Source: Cronobacter condimenti 1330
GTDB taxonomy: Bacteria; Pseudomonadota; Gammaproteobacteria; Enterobacterales; Enterobacteriaceae
DNA length: 64,000 nucleotides
Assembly: GCF_001277255.1 (NCBI RefSeq)
Contig: NZ_CP012264.1
Location: forward strand, 62,001-126,000
Direction of reading: 5' to 3'
In this document: piece after piece, positions 51,067 to 60,568 of the stretch
Position numbering within the stretch: the stretch's first letter is position 1
Layout of the letters: each line of letters starts with the position of its first letter
The notes under the pieces: model-generated
Databases searched by the model: none
Told to the model about the DNA's origin: nothing
The model's input: the letters and a program-made list of their open reading frames with translations, nothing else
Made by a program: the position numbers and the translations under genes

Positions 51067-52437
51067 ATGCTCAACCGAATCACCGTTCAGCTCCCGGTCG
51101 AGGGGCTGCTTTTCTGGAAACTTTCCGGGCGCGAGGCGCTGTCGGAGCCGTTTTTATTCACCCTGACGCTGCTGGGCACGGATGCGCGCGCCGAGCGCAG
51201 CGCGCTGCTGGGCCAGCCGGTGACGGTGACCATCCCGACGCAGGCGCTGATGACGCCGCGCTACCTCAACGGCAAGGTGACCCGGGTGGCGGTGACCGCC
51301 GTGGAGATGTCCGGCACCCGCTACGCGGCGTATGAGCTGACGGTGGAGCCGGACGTGTGGCCGATGCAGCGCGACCGCAACCTGCGTATCTTCCAGGGCC
51401 AGACGGTGCCGCAGATAGTGAAAACGCTGCTGGGCGAGAGCCAGGTGAACGTCGAGGAGCGGCTGTCGGGCAGTTACCGGGTGTGGGAATACTGCGTGCA
51501 GTACCAGGAGAGCAGTCTGGACTTCATGAGCCGCCTGCTGGAGCTGGAGGGCATCACCTATCACTTCCGCCACGAGCAGGACCGCCACACCCTGGTGCTC
51601 ACCGACGCGCCGGGCCAGTACGAGCCGTTCCCCGGCTACGAGACCATTCCGTACCACGTGACGCCGTCGGGCGGCACCACGGATGAAGAGGGCATCAGCC
51701 AGTGGGCGCTGGAGGACAGCGTGACGCCGGGTATCTACAGCCTCGACGACTACGATTTCCGCAAGCCGAACGCGTGGCTGTTCCAGGCACGGCAGAACCC
51801 GAAATCGCCGCAGCCGGGGAGCATCGACGTCTACGACTGGCCGGGCCGCTTTGTGGAGCACGGCCACGGTGAGTTCTACGCCCGCATCCGCCAGGAGCGG
51901 TGGCAGGTGGAGCACCGCCAGACGCAGGGCAGCGGGACGGCGCTGGGTATCGCGCCGGGGCACACCTTTGTGCTGCGCAACGCCCCGTTCTTCGGCGACA
52001 ACGGGGAGTACCTGACCACCGTCGCCCATTACCACTTTGAGGAGAACCGCTACGCCAGTGGCGCAGACAGCAACACCATTCACGAGACGCGCTTTGAGGT
52101 GATACCGGCGGACGTGCCGTACCGCCCGTCACAGAAGACGCCGTGGCCCAGAACCTACGGCCCGCAGACGGCGCGGGTGGTGGGCCCGCAGGGCGAGAGT
52201 ATCTGGACCGACAAATACGGGCGGGTGAAGGTGAAGTTCCACTGGGACCGGCTGGCGAAGGGCGATGACACCAGCTCCGGCTGGGTGCGTGTCTCCAGCG
52301 CGTGGGCGGGCCAGGGCTTCGGCGGGGTGCAGATACCGCGCGTGGGCGATGAGGTGGTGGTGGACTTCATCAACGGCGACCCGGACCGTCCGCTGATAAC
52401 CGGGCGCGTGTATAACGAAGCGAGCATGCCGCCGTGG
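51067..52437 (+). repeat. direct repeat, 5' part of vgrG (copy 2)
   Basis: 1371-base ungapped match to 43126-44496; see copy 1. The two copies flank 6.6 kb that could be lost or amplified by recombination. Confidence 0.95.
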
Positions 52438-53205
52438 TCGCTGCCGGCAGCGGCGACGCAGATGGGCTTTTTAAGCCGCTCGAAGGACGGCTCGCCGGAC
52501 AACGCCAACGCCCTGCGCTTCGAGGATAAAGCCGGGGCCGAGCAGGTGTGGCTGCACGCGGAAAGAAATATGGATACCGAAGTGGAGAATGACGAAACCC
52601 ATTCGGTCGGCAGCAACCGCACTAAAACGATTGGCGCGAACGAAACCACGACGGTTAAGAAAAACCGTACGGAAACGGTCGTCGAAAACGAAACGATCAC
52701 CGTGCACCAGAACCGCACCGAGACGGTGGATGGCAATGAAACGATTACTGTTCATTCCAACCGTACTGAAACGGTGGATCAGAATGAAGAGGTGCGTATC
52801 GGGCAAAACCAGAGCGTGACGGTGAACGGCGCGCAGACGCTGCGCGTCGATAAGACCAAAACCGAGACCATTGCGCTCGCCTCCATGCTGAACGTCGGCC
52901 TGGCGCAAAACACCAATATTGGCGCAGCCTATGTGCTGAACGTCGGCGCAGGCTGGATGACCAACGTCGGCGCGATGCAGATGCATAACGTTGCGCTCAA
53001 ATACTCGGTGAATTCAGGCAAAGATCTCAGTTTATCGGCAGGCACCACCGCCGATTTCAGCGCAGAAGACAAAATCACGCTGGTTTGCGGGGAGTCGATG
53101 ATCGTGCTTGAGCAAAACGGCACCATTACGCTTAGCGCCAATAAGATCAAGATGGTTGGCGAGAAGGTTATCGACATCGACGGTACGGAAATCAATATCA
53201 ACTGA
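51067..53205 (+). CDS. vgrG: T6SS tip protein VgrG (copy 2)
   Basis: The 712-residue protein has N-terminal 457 residues almost identical to copy 1. It has a different C-terminal beta-helix made of a repeated pattern (NRTETVxxNETITVHxNRTETV) and the end KIKMVGEKVIDIDGTEININ. The repeat-rich tail stays GC-rich, unlike copy 1. The stop is followed one base later by the DUF2169 adaptor gene, then the PAAR-like lipase. The tail is therefore predicted to carry that lipase. Confidence 0.96.
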   Translation: MLNRITVQLPVEGLLFWKLSGREALSEPFLFTLTLLGTDARAERSALLGQPVTVTIPTQALMTPRYLNGKVTRVAVTAVEMSGTRYAAYELTVEPDVWPMQRDRNLRIFQGQTVPQIVKTLLGESQVNVEERLSGSYRVWEYCVQYQESSLDFMSRLLELEGITYHFRHEQDRHTLVLTDAPGQYEPFPGYETIPYHVTPSGGTTDEEGISQWALEDSVTPGIYSLDDYDFRKPNAWLFQARQNPKSPQPGSIDVYDWPGRFVEHGHGEFYARIRQERWQVEHRQTQGSGTALGIAPGHTFVLRNAPFFGDNGEYLTTVAHYHFEENRYASGADSNTIHETRFEVIPADVPYRPSQKTPWPRTYGPQTARVVGPQGESIWTDKYGRVKVKFHWDRLAKGDDTSSGWVRVSSAWAGQGFGGVQIPRVGDEVVVDFINGDPDRPLITGRVYNEASMPPWSLPAAATQMGFLSRSKDGSPDNANALRFEDKAGAEQVWLHAERNMDTEVENDETHSVGSNRTKTIGANETTTVKKNRTETVVENETITVHQNRTETVDGNETITVHSNRTETVDQNEEVRIGQNQSVTVNGAQTLRVDKTKTETIALASMLNVGLAQNTNIGAAYVLNVGAGWMTNVGAMQMHNVALKYSVNSGKDLSLSAGTTADFSAEDKITLVCGESMIVLEQNGTITLSANKIKMVGEKVIDIDGTEININ

Positions 53206-53206
53206 T

Positions 53207-54358
53207 ATGGAAAACTTTACTAATCTCAGCGCCTTTCCGGCCATGCTGTTCGATTCGTTCGACCAGAACGATCATGGATTCAGTACGGTCGTGGCCCGCG
53301 TCAGTTACGATCTTGATATCGAGACCGGTGAGCTGACGCTCTGTGACGATCAGGGCGAACTGGTTGAGCAGGACGTGCATTACGGCGAACCGGGTTACAG
53401 CAGCGTTAGGTTTGAAAGCGATCTGGCGCCCTATAAGCCCTGGATGGATGTCGTCATTAATGCGAATGCCTGGGCACCGCAGGATAAACCCGTGCGCAGT
53501 TTTACCGTCGGCGCGCAAATTGGCGAGACGACCCGCTTACTGCGCGTTCATGGGCCGCGTGAGTGGTGGAACGTGATGGCAGGCTGGCGGCTGACCGATC
53601 CTGAACCCATACAAACGCTTGAGCTGCGATACGAATACGCGGCGGGCGGAATGTATACACTGGCAGACGATCATGCCGTGGCCGCGCAGGAAAACACGGT
53701 GGGGATGGGCTGGTACCCGCGTGAGGTCAGAAAGCACCTGAAAAAAGACCGGCTGCCCGCCCCGCAGGTTGAGTGGGTCACGCAGCCGGTGAAGAAGATT
53801 GATGAAGCGGGTCTGGCCGCCGGGTTTGGTTTCTATGGCCGCGGCTGGCAGGGGCGTATTGAGCACGCCGGTACCTATGATGAAAACTGGAAGCAGAACC
53901 GCCATCCCTTTTTGCCAAAGGATTTTCGCTTTGACTACTGGTGCGGCGCGCATCCGCTGCTGCAGTTCCCGCTGCCTGCGCCGTTAAGCGCGGTGCCGGT
54001 AACGCTGAAATATCTTATCTCCGCGCGTGATAAAGCCGATCAGGAAATCCGTTTTCAGGTGCCGGTTGAAAGTTTGTTCGTCTTCATCATGACGCAGAAA
54101 GGCGCTGGTGTGGCACAGGACATGGCGCTCGATACACTGGTGGTGGACGTGCCCGCGCGGAAAGTGCATTGCAGCTATCGGACGGTGATGTCAGAGCTGA
54201 TGGAGCCTGTCATGACCGAGCTGCGTTTTATTGCCCGTGAAGAGAGAGCCTCGCAGATAGCGCGCGCGCAACAATTAAACAGCGACCGGACATCAGCGGA
54301 TTTTGTCCCCTTGCCCCCTTCGTTACTGAACCTGAAAGAAAGAGGCGCGCATGGCTGA
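53207..54358 (+). CDS. DUF2169 effector-loading adaptor
   Basis: The 383-residue protein starts at ATG 53207 immediately after vgrG copy 2. It carries the DUF2169 hallmarks NLSAFPAMLFDSFDQNDHGFSTVVARVSYDLD and AGLAAGFGFYGRGWQGRIEHAGTYDENWKQNRHPFLPKDFRFDYWCGAHP. No pentapeptide region is present. It overlaps the start of the PAAR-like lipase gene by eight bases, which suggests it binds that protein and mounts it on the VgrG tip. Confidence 0.88.
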   Translation: MENFTNLSAFPAMLFDSFDQNDHGFSTVVARVSYDLDIETGELTLCDDQGELVEQDVHYGEPGYSSVRFESDLAPYKPWMDVVINANAWAPQDKPVRSFTVGAQIGETTRLLRVHGPREWWNVMAGWRLTDPEPIQTLELRYEYAAGGMYTLADDHAVAAQENTVGMGWYPREVRKHLKKDRLPAPQVEWVTQPVKKIDEAGLAAGFGFYGRGWQGRIEHAGTYDENWKQNRHPFLPKDFRFDYWCGAHPLLQFPLPAPLSAVPVTLKYLISARDKADQEIRFQVPVESLFVFIMTQKGAGVAQDMALDTLVVDVPARKVHCSYRTVMSELMEPVMTELRFIAREERASQIARAQQLNSDRTSADFVPLPPSLLNLKERGAHG

Positions 54359-55646
54359 GAACTTTGCCGCCCGTAAAAACGGGAAATATAAACTGGTCTG
54401 CCTGGCGCCTGATATGTGTTTTACGCCAGGGATCCAGCCGCCGGTGCCGTATCCGGTGACGGCAACGCTTGAACCGTCAAAAAGCACCGTCAATTCGGTG
54501 AATTTTGGCCGTAACCCGGCGTTTGTTTATAACCAAAGCTTTGTGCCGACCACGATTGGCGATGCGGCGGGGCGCAATAAGGGTGTGGTCAGCGGTACGG
54601 TGGAGGGCGACTGCTGGTCGATTGAACATAGCCCCGATACCAACGTCGGCGGGCATCCGCTTAACCGCGTGCAGGATACGTTCGCCATGAACGGCAAAGC
54701 CAACGGCGGCCGCGGCGGTGACTTCACCAAGAAAGAAACCTGGGAGCGGCGCAAGGCGCTCATCGCGAAAGGCAAGCAAAGCAGCGACCCTAAAGCGCAG
54801 GCGGCGGCGCAGCGTCTTGAGCAGAATAACGTCGCGGTGGAAAAGGCACGTCTCGCCGATTACGTTTACGAACCGCGCGACCCGTCGAAACCGACCCCTG
54901 AGATCCCGGCGGGGTGGAAAGACATTTCTAACGACCCACAAGCGCTCGCGAAATATAACCTGACCCCTAACGACTTCCAGGTGAACGGTGCGCCACAGTT
55001 TCGTGCGCGGATGTACGCGCCAGACGAGGCGGTATTCGGCAAGGATATGACGCCTTCGGTGGTCTTTCGCGGCACGCAGTCAGGGCCGGACTGGGGCGTC
55101 AATGCCAAGCAGGCATTTGGTGTCGAAAACCCTTACTACAAACGTGCGGTCAGGATAGGCACGGCGCTTGAGCAAAGTAACGCGCCCGTTGACTGTGTCG
55201 GACACTCGCTGGGCGGCGGGCTCGCCTCTGCCTGTTCGCGCGCCAGCAATAAGCCGGGATGGACGTTCAATGCGGCGGGTCTTAACAGCGGAACGGTTGA
55301 GAAATACGGCGGTAAAGTGTTTGAGAAAAACGTGACGTCAGAGAACATCAACGCCTACCGCGTTAAAGGCGAAGTATTAACCGGCCTGCAGGAGCCAGGT
55401 GTGCTGGGCACGCTCGGACTCGTGGGCGGGCTTGGCGCGCTGGGCGCAAAGTTCGGTGGCGTCTTTGGCGGCATTATTGGCGCGGGGCTGGGTGCCGTTA
55501 TCGCCGCACTCCCGGCGGCGGTCGGTAAAAAACATGATATGTCGGGCGGCCAGGGCAACCCGGTTAATCGCCATTTTATGAGCCAGGTCATTCCCTGTAT
55601 CGAAGCAGAAAAGGCAGAGGATGAGGCTATACTGATGGCTTTATAA
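54351..55646 (+). CDS. T6SS lipase effector with N-terminal PAAR-like DUF4150 domain
   Basis: The 431-residue protein has a DUF4150 domain at residues 1-120 (CLAPDMCFTPGIQPPVPYPV; NVGGHPLNRVQDTFAMNG). A linker follows, then a lipase domain with nucleophile elbow GHSLGGG (Ser286) and GWTFNAAGLNSGTVEKYGG. Near the C-terminus a glycine/alanine-rich hydrophobic stretch (LGALGAKFGGVFGGIIGAGL) may insert in membranes. It should be delivered on VgrG2 by the upstream DUF2169 adaptor. The ankyrin immunity gene follows ten bases later. It is paralogous to the 40763 lipase outside the N-terminus. Confidence 0.88.
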   Translation: MAENFAARKNGKYKLVCLAPDMCFTPGIQPPVPYPVTATLEPSKSTVNSVNFGRNPAFVYNQSFVPTTIGDAAGRNKGVVSGTVEGDCWSIEHSPDTNVGGHPLNRVQDTFAMNGKANGGRGGDFTKKETWERRKALIAKGKQSSDPKAQAAAQRLEQNNVAVEKARLADYVYEPRDPSKPTPEIPAGWKDISNDPQALAKYNLTPNDFQVNGAPQFRARMYAPDEAVFGKDMTPSVVFRGTQSGPDWGVNAKQAFGVENPYYKRAVRIGTALEQSNAPVDCVGHSLGGGLASACSRASNKPGWTFNAAGLNSGTVEKYGGKVFEKNVTSENINAYRVKGEVLTGLQEPGVLGTLGLVGGLGALGAKFGGVFGGIIGAGLGAVIAALPAAVGKKHDMSGGQGNPVNRHFMSQVIPCIEAEKAEDEAILMAL

Positions 55647-55656
55647 GGAGAGCAGA

Positions 55657-56406
55657 ATGAAGACGTTTCGAAGGCTAATTTGCAGTCTCCTCGCAGGGCT
55701 GGCACTCTTTTCTGTCGTAATACCTGGTCATGGAAGTACAAATATGAAACAAGCAGCGCCGGAAGTTTATTTTAGCGGTACGCAATTACAGCTTGCTCAG
55801 GCCATTGCTGAGCATAATCTTTCCGAAGTAATAGCCTTAGCCAAAAGCACAAACTTAAATAAACCCGGCAGTCAGGAAATGACCTTGATGATGTACGCGC
55901 TGCTCGAGGCGACCAATGGCGATGCGAAATCGCTGGAGATTGTGACGGCGCTTGTGAAAGCGGGCGCGGATCCGCTACAGGATATCCCGGATTTCGGCAG
56001 CCCTGCCGCCGTGATGGCAAGCTCCAACAACCCAGCCTATATCAAAGCGCTGGTTGAAGGTGGCCTCAGCCCTAACGCCATGACCAACTATCAGCCTTTA
56101 ATTTTTAACTCGGCAACGGAAAACTCCTTTTCGGTTTTGAAATACCTGTTATCCGCTGGCGCGGAGATCAATAAAACCGACAGTGCCGGGAAAACGGTGC
56201 TTATGGTGGCGCTTGCGGATATGGAGCTGGATCAGGTGGAGTATCTGTTAAATCATGGTGCTAATCCGAATATCGTTACACCGGCGGGTATGAGCTTTAG
56301 TTCAATGCTTCAGAGTGTGATGAAACGCGAAAGCGACAGCGGCAGCCGAACCGTTAATAAGCTTGAGGAAATTCGCAGACTGGCAATCAGTAAAGGAATG
56401 AAATAA
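55657..56406 (+). CDS. ankyrin-repeat immunity protein for the PAAR-like lipase
   Basis: The 249-residue protein has an N-terminal signal sequence (ICSLLAGLALFSVVIPGHGS) and ankyrin repeats (VTALVKAGADPLQDIPDFGS; LKYLLSAGAEINKTDSAGKT; VEYLLNHGANPNIVTPAG). It parallels the 42226 lipoprotein but has no lipobox. Internal ATG 55744, right after the signal, has GGAAG seven bases upstream and would give a cytosolic ankyrin form. It is positioned directly after the lipase as a cognate immunity gene. Confidence 0.78.
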   Translation: MKTFRRLICSLLAGLALFSVVIPGHGSTNMKQAAPEVYFSGTQLQLAQAIAEHNLSEVIALAKSTNLNKPGSQEMTLMMYALLEATNGDAKSLEIVTALVKAGADPLQDIPDFGSPAAVMASSNNPAYIKALVEGGLSPNAMTNYQPLIFNSATENSFSVLKYLLSAGAEINKTDSAGKTVLMVALADMELDQVEYLLNHGANPNIVTPAGMSFSSMLQSVMKRESDSGSRTVNKLEEIRRLAISKGMK

Positions 56407-56580
56407 CACCTGTCCTTTTATATTTTCCAGTAGCACATTCTCTCTCCCCGCGTCGCGTTCAGAAATGAGCGTGGCGCGTATTATCTAAATCAGCCTTACG
56501 TTAAATTTTCGGTTTATTGCGCAAGGCAATAAACCTGAAGTCTTTTATTCAGAACACGCAATCCATCGCAGGGAATTTAC

Positions 56581-59500
56581 ATGGCGACAGGAAATACAAT
56601 TGGTAAATTGCAATACGCGCCGGCGCCGAAAAGCAGCGTAAAAGCGGGCAGCGCCAACCCCCCTAAAAAGAAAAGCTGGTGGGGTGAGTGGGGCGATATT
56701 GTACATACCGGACTGGATATCATAGGCGCGGTGCCGGTACTGGGCGTTGTCGCCGATGGCGCGAACGCGGCGATTTATGCCGCCGAAGGCGATTACGGCA
56801 ACGCGGCGTTATCGGCAGCGTCGGCGGCAGCGAACTTCGTGCCGGGCGGCGGCGCGGCGTTTAAAGCCGGGAAAATGGCGGCCAAAGCAGGCAAAGCGTT
56901 AGAAGCCGCCAGCGCGACGAAAGGGCTGGTCAAAGAGACCGCAAAGCTTGCTGAAAAATCTGCCTTTAAAGCGGAGAAAGCGGCAGCTAAAGCTGAAGGC
57001 AAAGCGGCCAAAGAAGGTGCGGAAGACGCGGTAAAAGGCAAAAAAGCGGGTAGCGAGAAGGGCGGCAGCGATAAAGGCAAAGCCAAAAAAGAGACCGAGC
57101 CGTGCAAAATCCCGAATACCGCAGGCGTGACGCCACTCGTCGGGAGCCCGGTCAATGCCATTCTCGGCATTAAAATTCTTTTCGGGGAGGAGGATAACGA
57201 CTTCGCCTTCCCGGCGTCGGTCCCGCTCAACTGGCAGCGCTATTACTTCTCTGATGAAACCGGCAACGGCTGGCTGGGGCAGGGGTGGTTTTTACCGCTG
57301 TCGCTGGAGGTGCGCGCGCAGGATGACGTGCTGCTGTTTATCGACGAACAGGGCCGTGAAATCGAATTCCCGTGGCCGGAGCCTGGCCACCCGCCGAAAC
57401 TGCACCGCTACGAGCAACTGTCGCTCTCACAACCCCAACCAGGCGAGTTCCGTATTTTCACCGCCGATGAAGCGCGCTGCTGGCATTTTACGCATCAGGC
57501 TCAGGCGGGCCGCTGGCTGCTCACGGCGATAAGTGACCGGCACGATAACCGCTTAACGCTGCACTACAACGCGCATCATCAGCCTGAACAGATAACCGAC
57601 AGCGCCGGGCGGCGGTTCATTATTCATTTCACCCGGCTCGCGCTTGCCGGTGACGACACGGCTGACCGCATCACGGGCGTCAGCGTCTGTCACCCTTCCG
57701 ATCCGCTCCATGCCGAAAGCCTCTGCCGTTATGACTACTCGCCGCAGGGCGATCTCATCGCCGTCAGGAATGGTCAGGGCGAGGTACTGCGCGAGTTTCG
57801 CTACCGCAACCATATGATGGTGGCGCACCGCCTCGCGGGCGAGATGGAGTGTTTCTACCATTACGATAAACACGACCCTTCCGGCAAAGTGCTGGCGCAT
57901 CGCGATAGCCTGGGCCGGGAGTGGCGCTTTGAGTACGGCGCCGACAGCACCACGGTGACCGATGCGCTGGGGCGCATCACGCGCTACGAATTCGACGATA
58001 ACCATGAGCTGCTGGGCTACAAAGACGCCGCGGGCGGCTACACCCGGTTTCGTCGCAACGTGCGCGGACAGATGACCCATTTCACCGATCCGGCAGGCAG
58101 AACCACGCGTTACCGTTACGATGAGCGCGGTAACTGTACTGCCATCACCGGGCCGGACGGGCAGATGACGCGCATTGATTACCACGAGCGCTGGAACCTG
58201 CCGGTGCGCGTCACCGATATGCAGGGCGGCACGCGGGAGTTCGCCTATGACGTGGCGGGCAACCTGATCCGCGAGATGGATGAGCTTGGCCGCATTACGG
58301 AATATAACCATGACGATCGCGGGACCCTGGTGCGCGTGCGCGATGCGGCGGCGGGCATTCAGCGCCTCTCCTGGAACAGCGCCGACTTTCTTATCAGCCA
58401 CACCGATTGTTCCGGGCGTACCACCACCTTCGGCTATGACAAATATGGCTGGCTGAAGGAGCAGACGGACGCGGCGGGCAACCGTACGCTGATAAACAAC
58501 CGGCAGGATGGCCTGCCGCGCAGCATTGTTCACCCCGACGGCGCGACGGAGACGTTTGAGTTTGACCGCTGGCAGCGTCTTACCGCCTGGGGCGACGCGC
58601 AGGGGCAGATGACGCAATGGCAACTGGCACCGGATGGCCTGCCGCTGGCGCGTACCGATGCGCTGGGCCATCAGGTCAAATATGAATACGATCTGGCGCG
58701 CCGCCTGATCACGCTGGTTAACGAAAACGGCGCGCGCTACGAGATGGAATATGACGCGCGCGATTATCTCATTCGCGAAACCGGGTTTGATGGCTGCACC
58801 ACGCGCTACCGTTACGATGCGGGCGGGTTCCCGACGGCGCGGGAGGAAGAAGGCAACGGAGACGGCAGCATCATCCGCACGCATTATCAGCGTGACGACG
58901 CCGGGCGGCTGGTGGAAAAACTGGTGGCGCGCGGCGGCGAGGCGCAGTGGCAGCGCACGCGTTACCGGTATGATTCACTTGGGCGGCTGATTGCCGGCAT
59001 CAACCACGGCGGGCGCGTGGAGCTGGAGTGGGACGCCGCCGGGCAGCTCACGCTTGAGCGCAACCTCATTCGCGGCGTCAGCCATGAGCTTCGTCATCAG
59101 TACGATGAGCTCGGCAATCGCACCGTCACCACGCTGCCGGACGGCCGCGAGCTGAAAAACTTCTACTATGGCAGCGGGCACCGTATTCAGGTGAACCTCG
59201 GCAGCCGGGTTATCAGCGAAAGCGAGCGCGACGTGCTGCACCGGGAAGTTCGCCGCACGCAGGGCGCCCTCAGCAGCGAGTATGTCCATGATGAGATGGG
59301 GCGGCTGGTCAGCCAGCGCGCGGGGCGCAACGGGAAGATTGCGGTCGCGCGTGATTACGCCTGGCGGCGCGACGGCCAGCTGTTGCAGATGGTGGATAAA
59401 TACACGGGCCAGCATCGCTACGACTACGATGCGCTGGGCCGCCTGACCCGCGCCCGCGACGAGCATTTCGCCTTCGACCCGGCCCATAACCTGCTGAGCG

Positions 59501-60567
59501 ACACCGCCGCGGCCCCGCTGCACGACAACCGCCTGCGGGTTTATGAAGACAAACGCTGGGAGTATGACAACTTCGGCAACGTCACCACCAAACTGACGGC
59601 GCGGCACACGCAGCAGCAGTTCCGCTGGAACGCGGAGCATCAGCTGACGGAAGCCGTCACCGTGCGTAACGGCACAGAGCAGCGCACCACCTACGGCTAT
59701 GACGCCTTCGGCAGACGCAGCTGGAAGCAGGACGCCTTCGGCGTGACGACGTTTGTGTGGGACGGCAACCGCCTGCTGAGTGAAACGCGCGGCGGGCGCA
59801 GCCACCTGTGGATTTACGAAGACGACAGCTTCGCGCCGCTGGCGCAAATCAGCCTGCGTAAGGGCGACACCGAACACGACGCGGAGGTGTACTGGTATCA
59901 CAATGATGTGTCCGGCATGCCGCGCGAGCTGACGGGCGCGGGCGGAGAAATCGCCTGGCGGGCGGAATACCGCGCCTGGGGCAATACGCTACGCGTGGAG
60001 CATATCGCCGCGCGCACCGGCGAGCCGGTGTATCAGCCGTTACGCTATCAGGGGCAGTATTTCGATGCCGAGACGGGTTTGCACTATAACCGTTTCCGCT
60101 ACTATGATCCGGATGCGGGGCGGTTTATCAGCCAGGACCCGATTGGGCTGGCGGGCGGGATAAATCTTTATCAGTATGCGCCGAACCCGCTGGTCTTTTA
60201 TGATCCCTTCGGCTTAAGCGGAAAGCGAATCGGCAGTGAAAATCATCCCTTTAGCTCTTCTCGTGCCGCTCGCCGCGAAGCAATGAGACAGGCCGGTATA
60301 CCAACAAGTCAACAGCCTGTAAGCCAATCAAGGAATAGTTCTGGTCGTGAATATAGATATGAAGTACCTAAAAATGGCGGGGGTACTGTACCAGCAACGG
60401 TACAAGAGCAAACAATGGATGTTAGCCATTTAGACCAACCGCATTGGGAGGCTGGTAAAGTTAAAGTTGATCCACAGACAGGAGAAACTAGAATGAATGA
60501 TTATGGTAGACCCAAAATAGCGAATCCTAAAGGCAAGGCTTACTATAAAACTAAGTGTGGTGAATAA
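56581..60567 (+). CDS. rhs: Rhs-family polymorphic toxin
   Basis: The 1328-residue protein has a hydrophobic N-terminal region (residues 30-110), a Lys/Ala-rich linker (about 110-185) and a YD-repeat Rhs shell (about 200-1190). It ends in the conserved junction DPIGLAGGINLYQYAPNPL followed by a variable toxin of about 115 residues, carrying SSRAARREAMRQAGIPTSQQP and MDVSHLDQPHWEAGKVKVDP. The His-rich toxin hints at an HNH-type nuclease but is not proven. No PAAR motif was found at the N-terminus. GC content falls sharply at the toxin. The immunity gene begins one base after the stop. Confidence 0.92.
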   Translation: MATGNTIGKLQYAPAPKSSVKAGSANPPKKKSWWGEWGDIVHTGLDIIGAVPVLGVVADGANAAIYAAEGDYGNAALSAASAAANFVPGGGAAFKAGKMAAKAGKALEAASATKGLVKETAKLAEKSAFKAEKAAAKAEGKAAKEGAEDAVKGKKAGSEKGGSDKGKAKKETEPCKIPNTAGVTPLVGSPVNAILGIKILFGEEDNDFAFPASVPLNWQRYYFSDETGNGWLGQGWFLPLSLEVRAQDDVLLFIDEQGREIEFPWPEPGHPPKLHRYEQLSLSQPQPGEFRIFTADEARCWHFTHQAQAGRWLLTAISDRHDNRLTLHYNAHHQPEQITDSAGRRFIIHFTRLALAGDDTADRITGVSVCHPSDPLHAESLCRYDYSPQGDLIAVRNGQGEVLREFRYRNHMMVAHRLAGEMECFYHYDKHDPSGKVLAHRDSLGREWRFEYGADSTTVTDALGRITRYEFDDNHELLGYKDAAGGYTRFRRNVRGQMTHFTDPAGRTTRYRYDERGNCTAITGPDGQMTRIDYHERWNLPVRVTDMQGGTREFAYDVAGNLIREMDELGRITEYNHDDRGTLVRVRDAAAGIQRLSWNSADFLISHTDCSGRTTTFGYDKYGWLKEQTDAAGNRTLINNRQDGLPRSIVHPDGATETFEFDRWQRLTAWGDAQGQMTQWQLAPDGLPLARTDALGHQVKYEYDLARRLITLVNENGARYEMEYDARDYLIRETGFDGCTTRYRYDAGGFPTAREEEGNGDGSIIRTHYQRDDAGRLVEKLVARGGEAQWQRTRYRYDSLGRLIAGINHGGRVELEWDAAGQLTLERNLIRGVSHELRHQYDELGNRTVTTLPDGRELKNFYYGSGHRIQVNLGSRVISESERDVLHREVRRTQGALSSEYVHDEMGRLVSQRAGRNGKIAVARDYAWRRDGQLLQMVDKYTGQHRYDYDALGRLTRARDEHFAFDPAHNLLSDTAAAPLHDNRLRVYEDKRWEYDNFGNVTTKLTARHTQQQFRWNAEHQLTEAVTVRNGTEQRTTYGYDAFGRRSWKQDAFGVTTFVWDGNRLLSETRGGRSHLWIYEDDSFAPLAQISLRKGDTEHDAEVYWYHNDVSGMPRELTGAGGEIAWRAEYRAWGNTLRVEHIAARTGEPVYQPLRYQGQYFDAETGLHYNRFRYYDPDAGRFISQDPIGLAGGINLYQYAPNPLVFYDPFGLSGKRIGSENHPFSSSRAARREAMRQAGIPTSQQPVSQSRNSSGREYRYEVPKNGGGTVPATVQEQTMDVSHLDQPHWEAGKVKVDPQTGETRMNDYGRPKIANPKGKAYYKTKCGE
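59938..60193 (+). repeat. rhs core segment reused by the displaced modules
   Basis: This 256-base segment of the full gene recurs, nearly identical, at about 61335-61590 and 62440-62670. It is long enough to support recombination that would swap toxin tips. Confidence 0.85.
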
Positions 60568-60568
60568 T

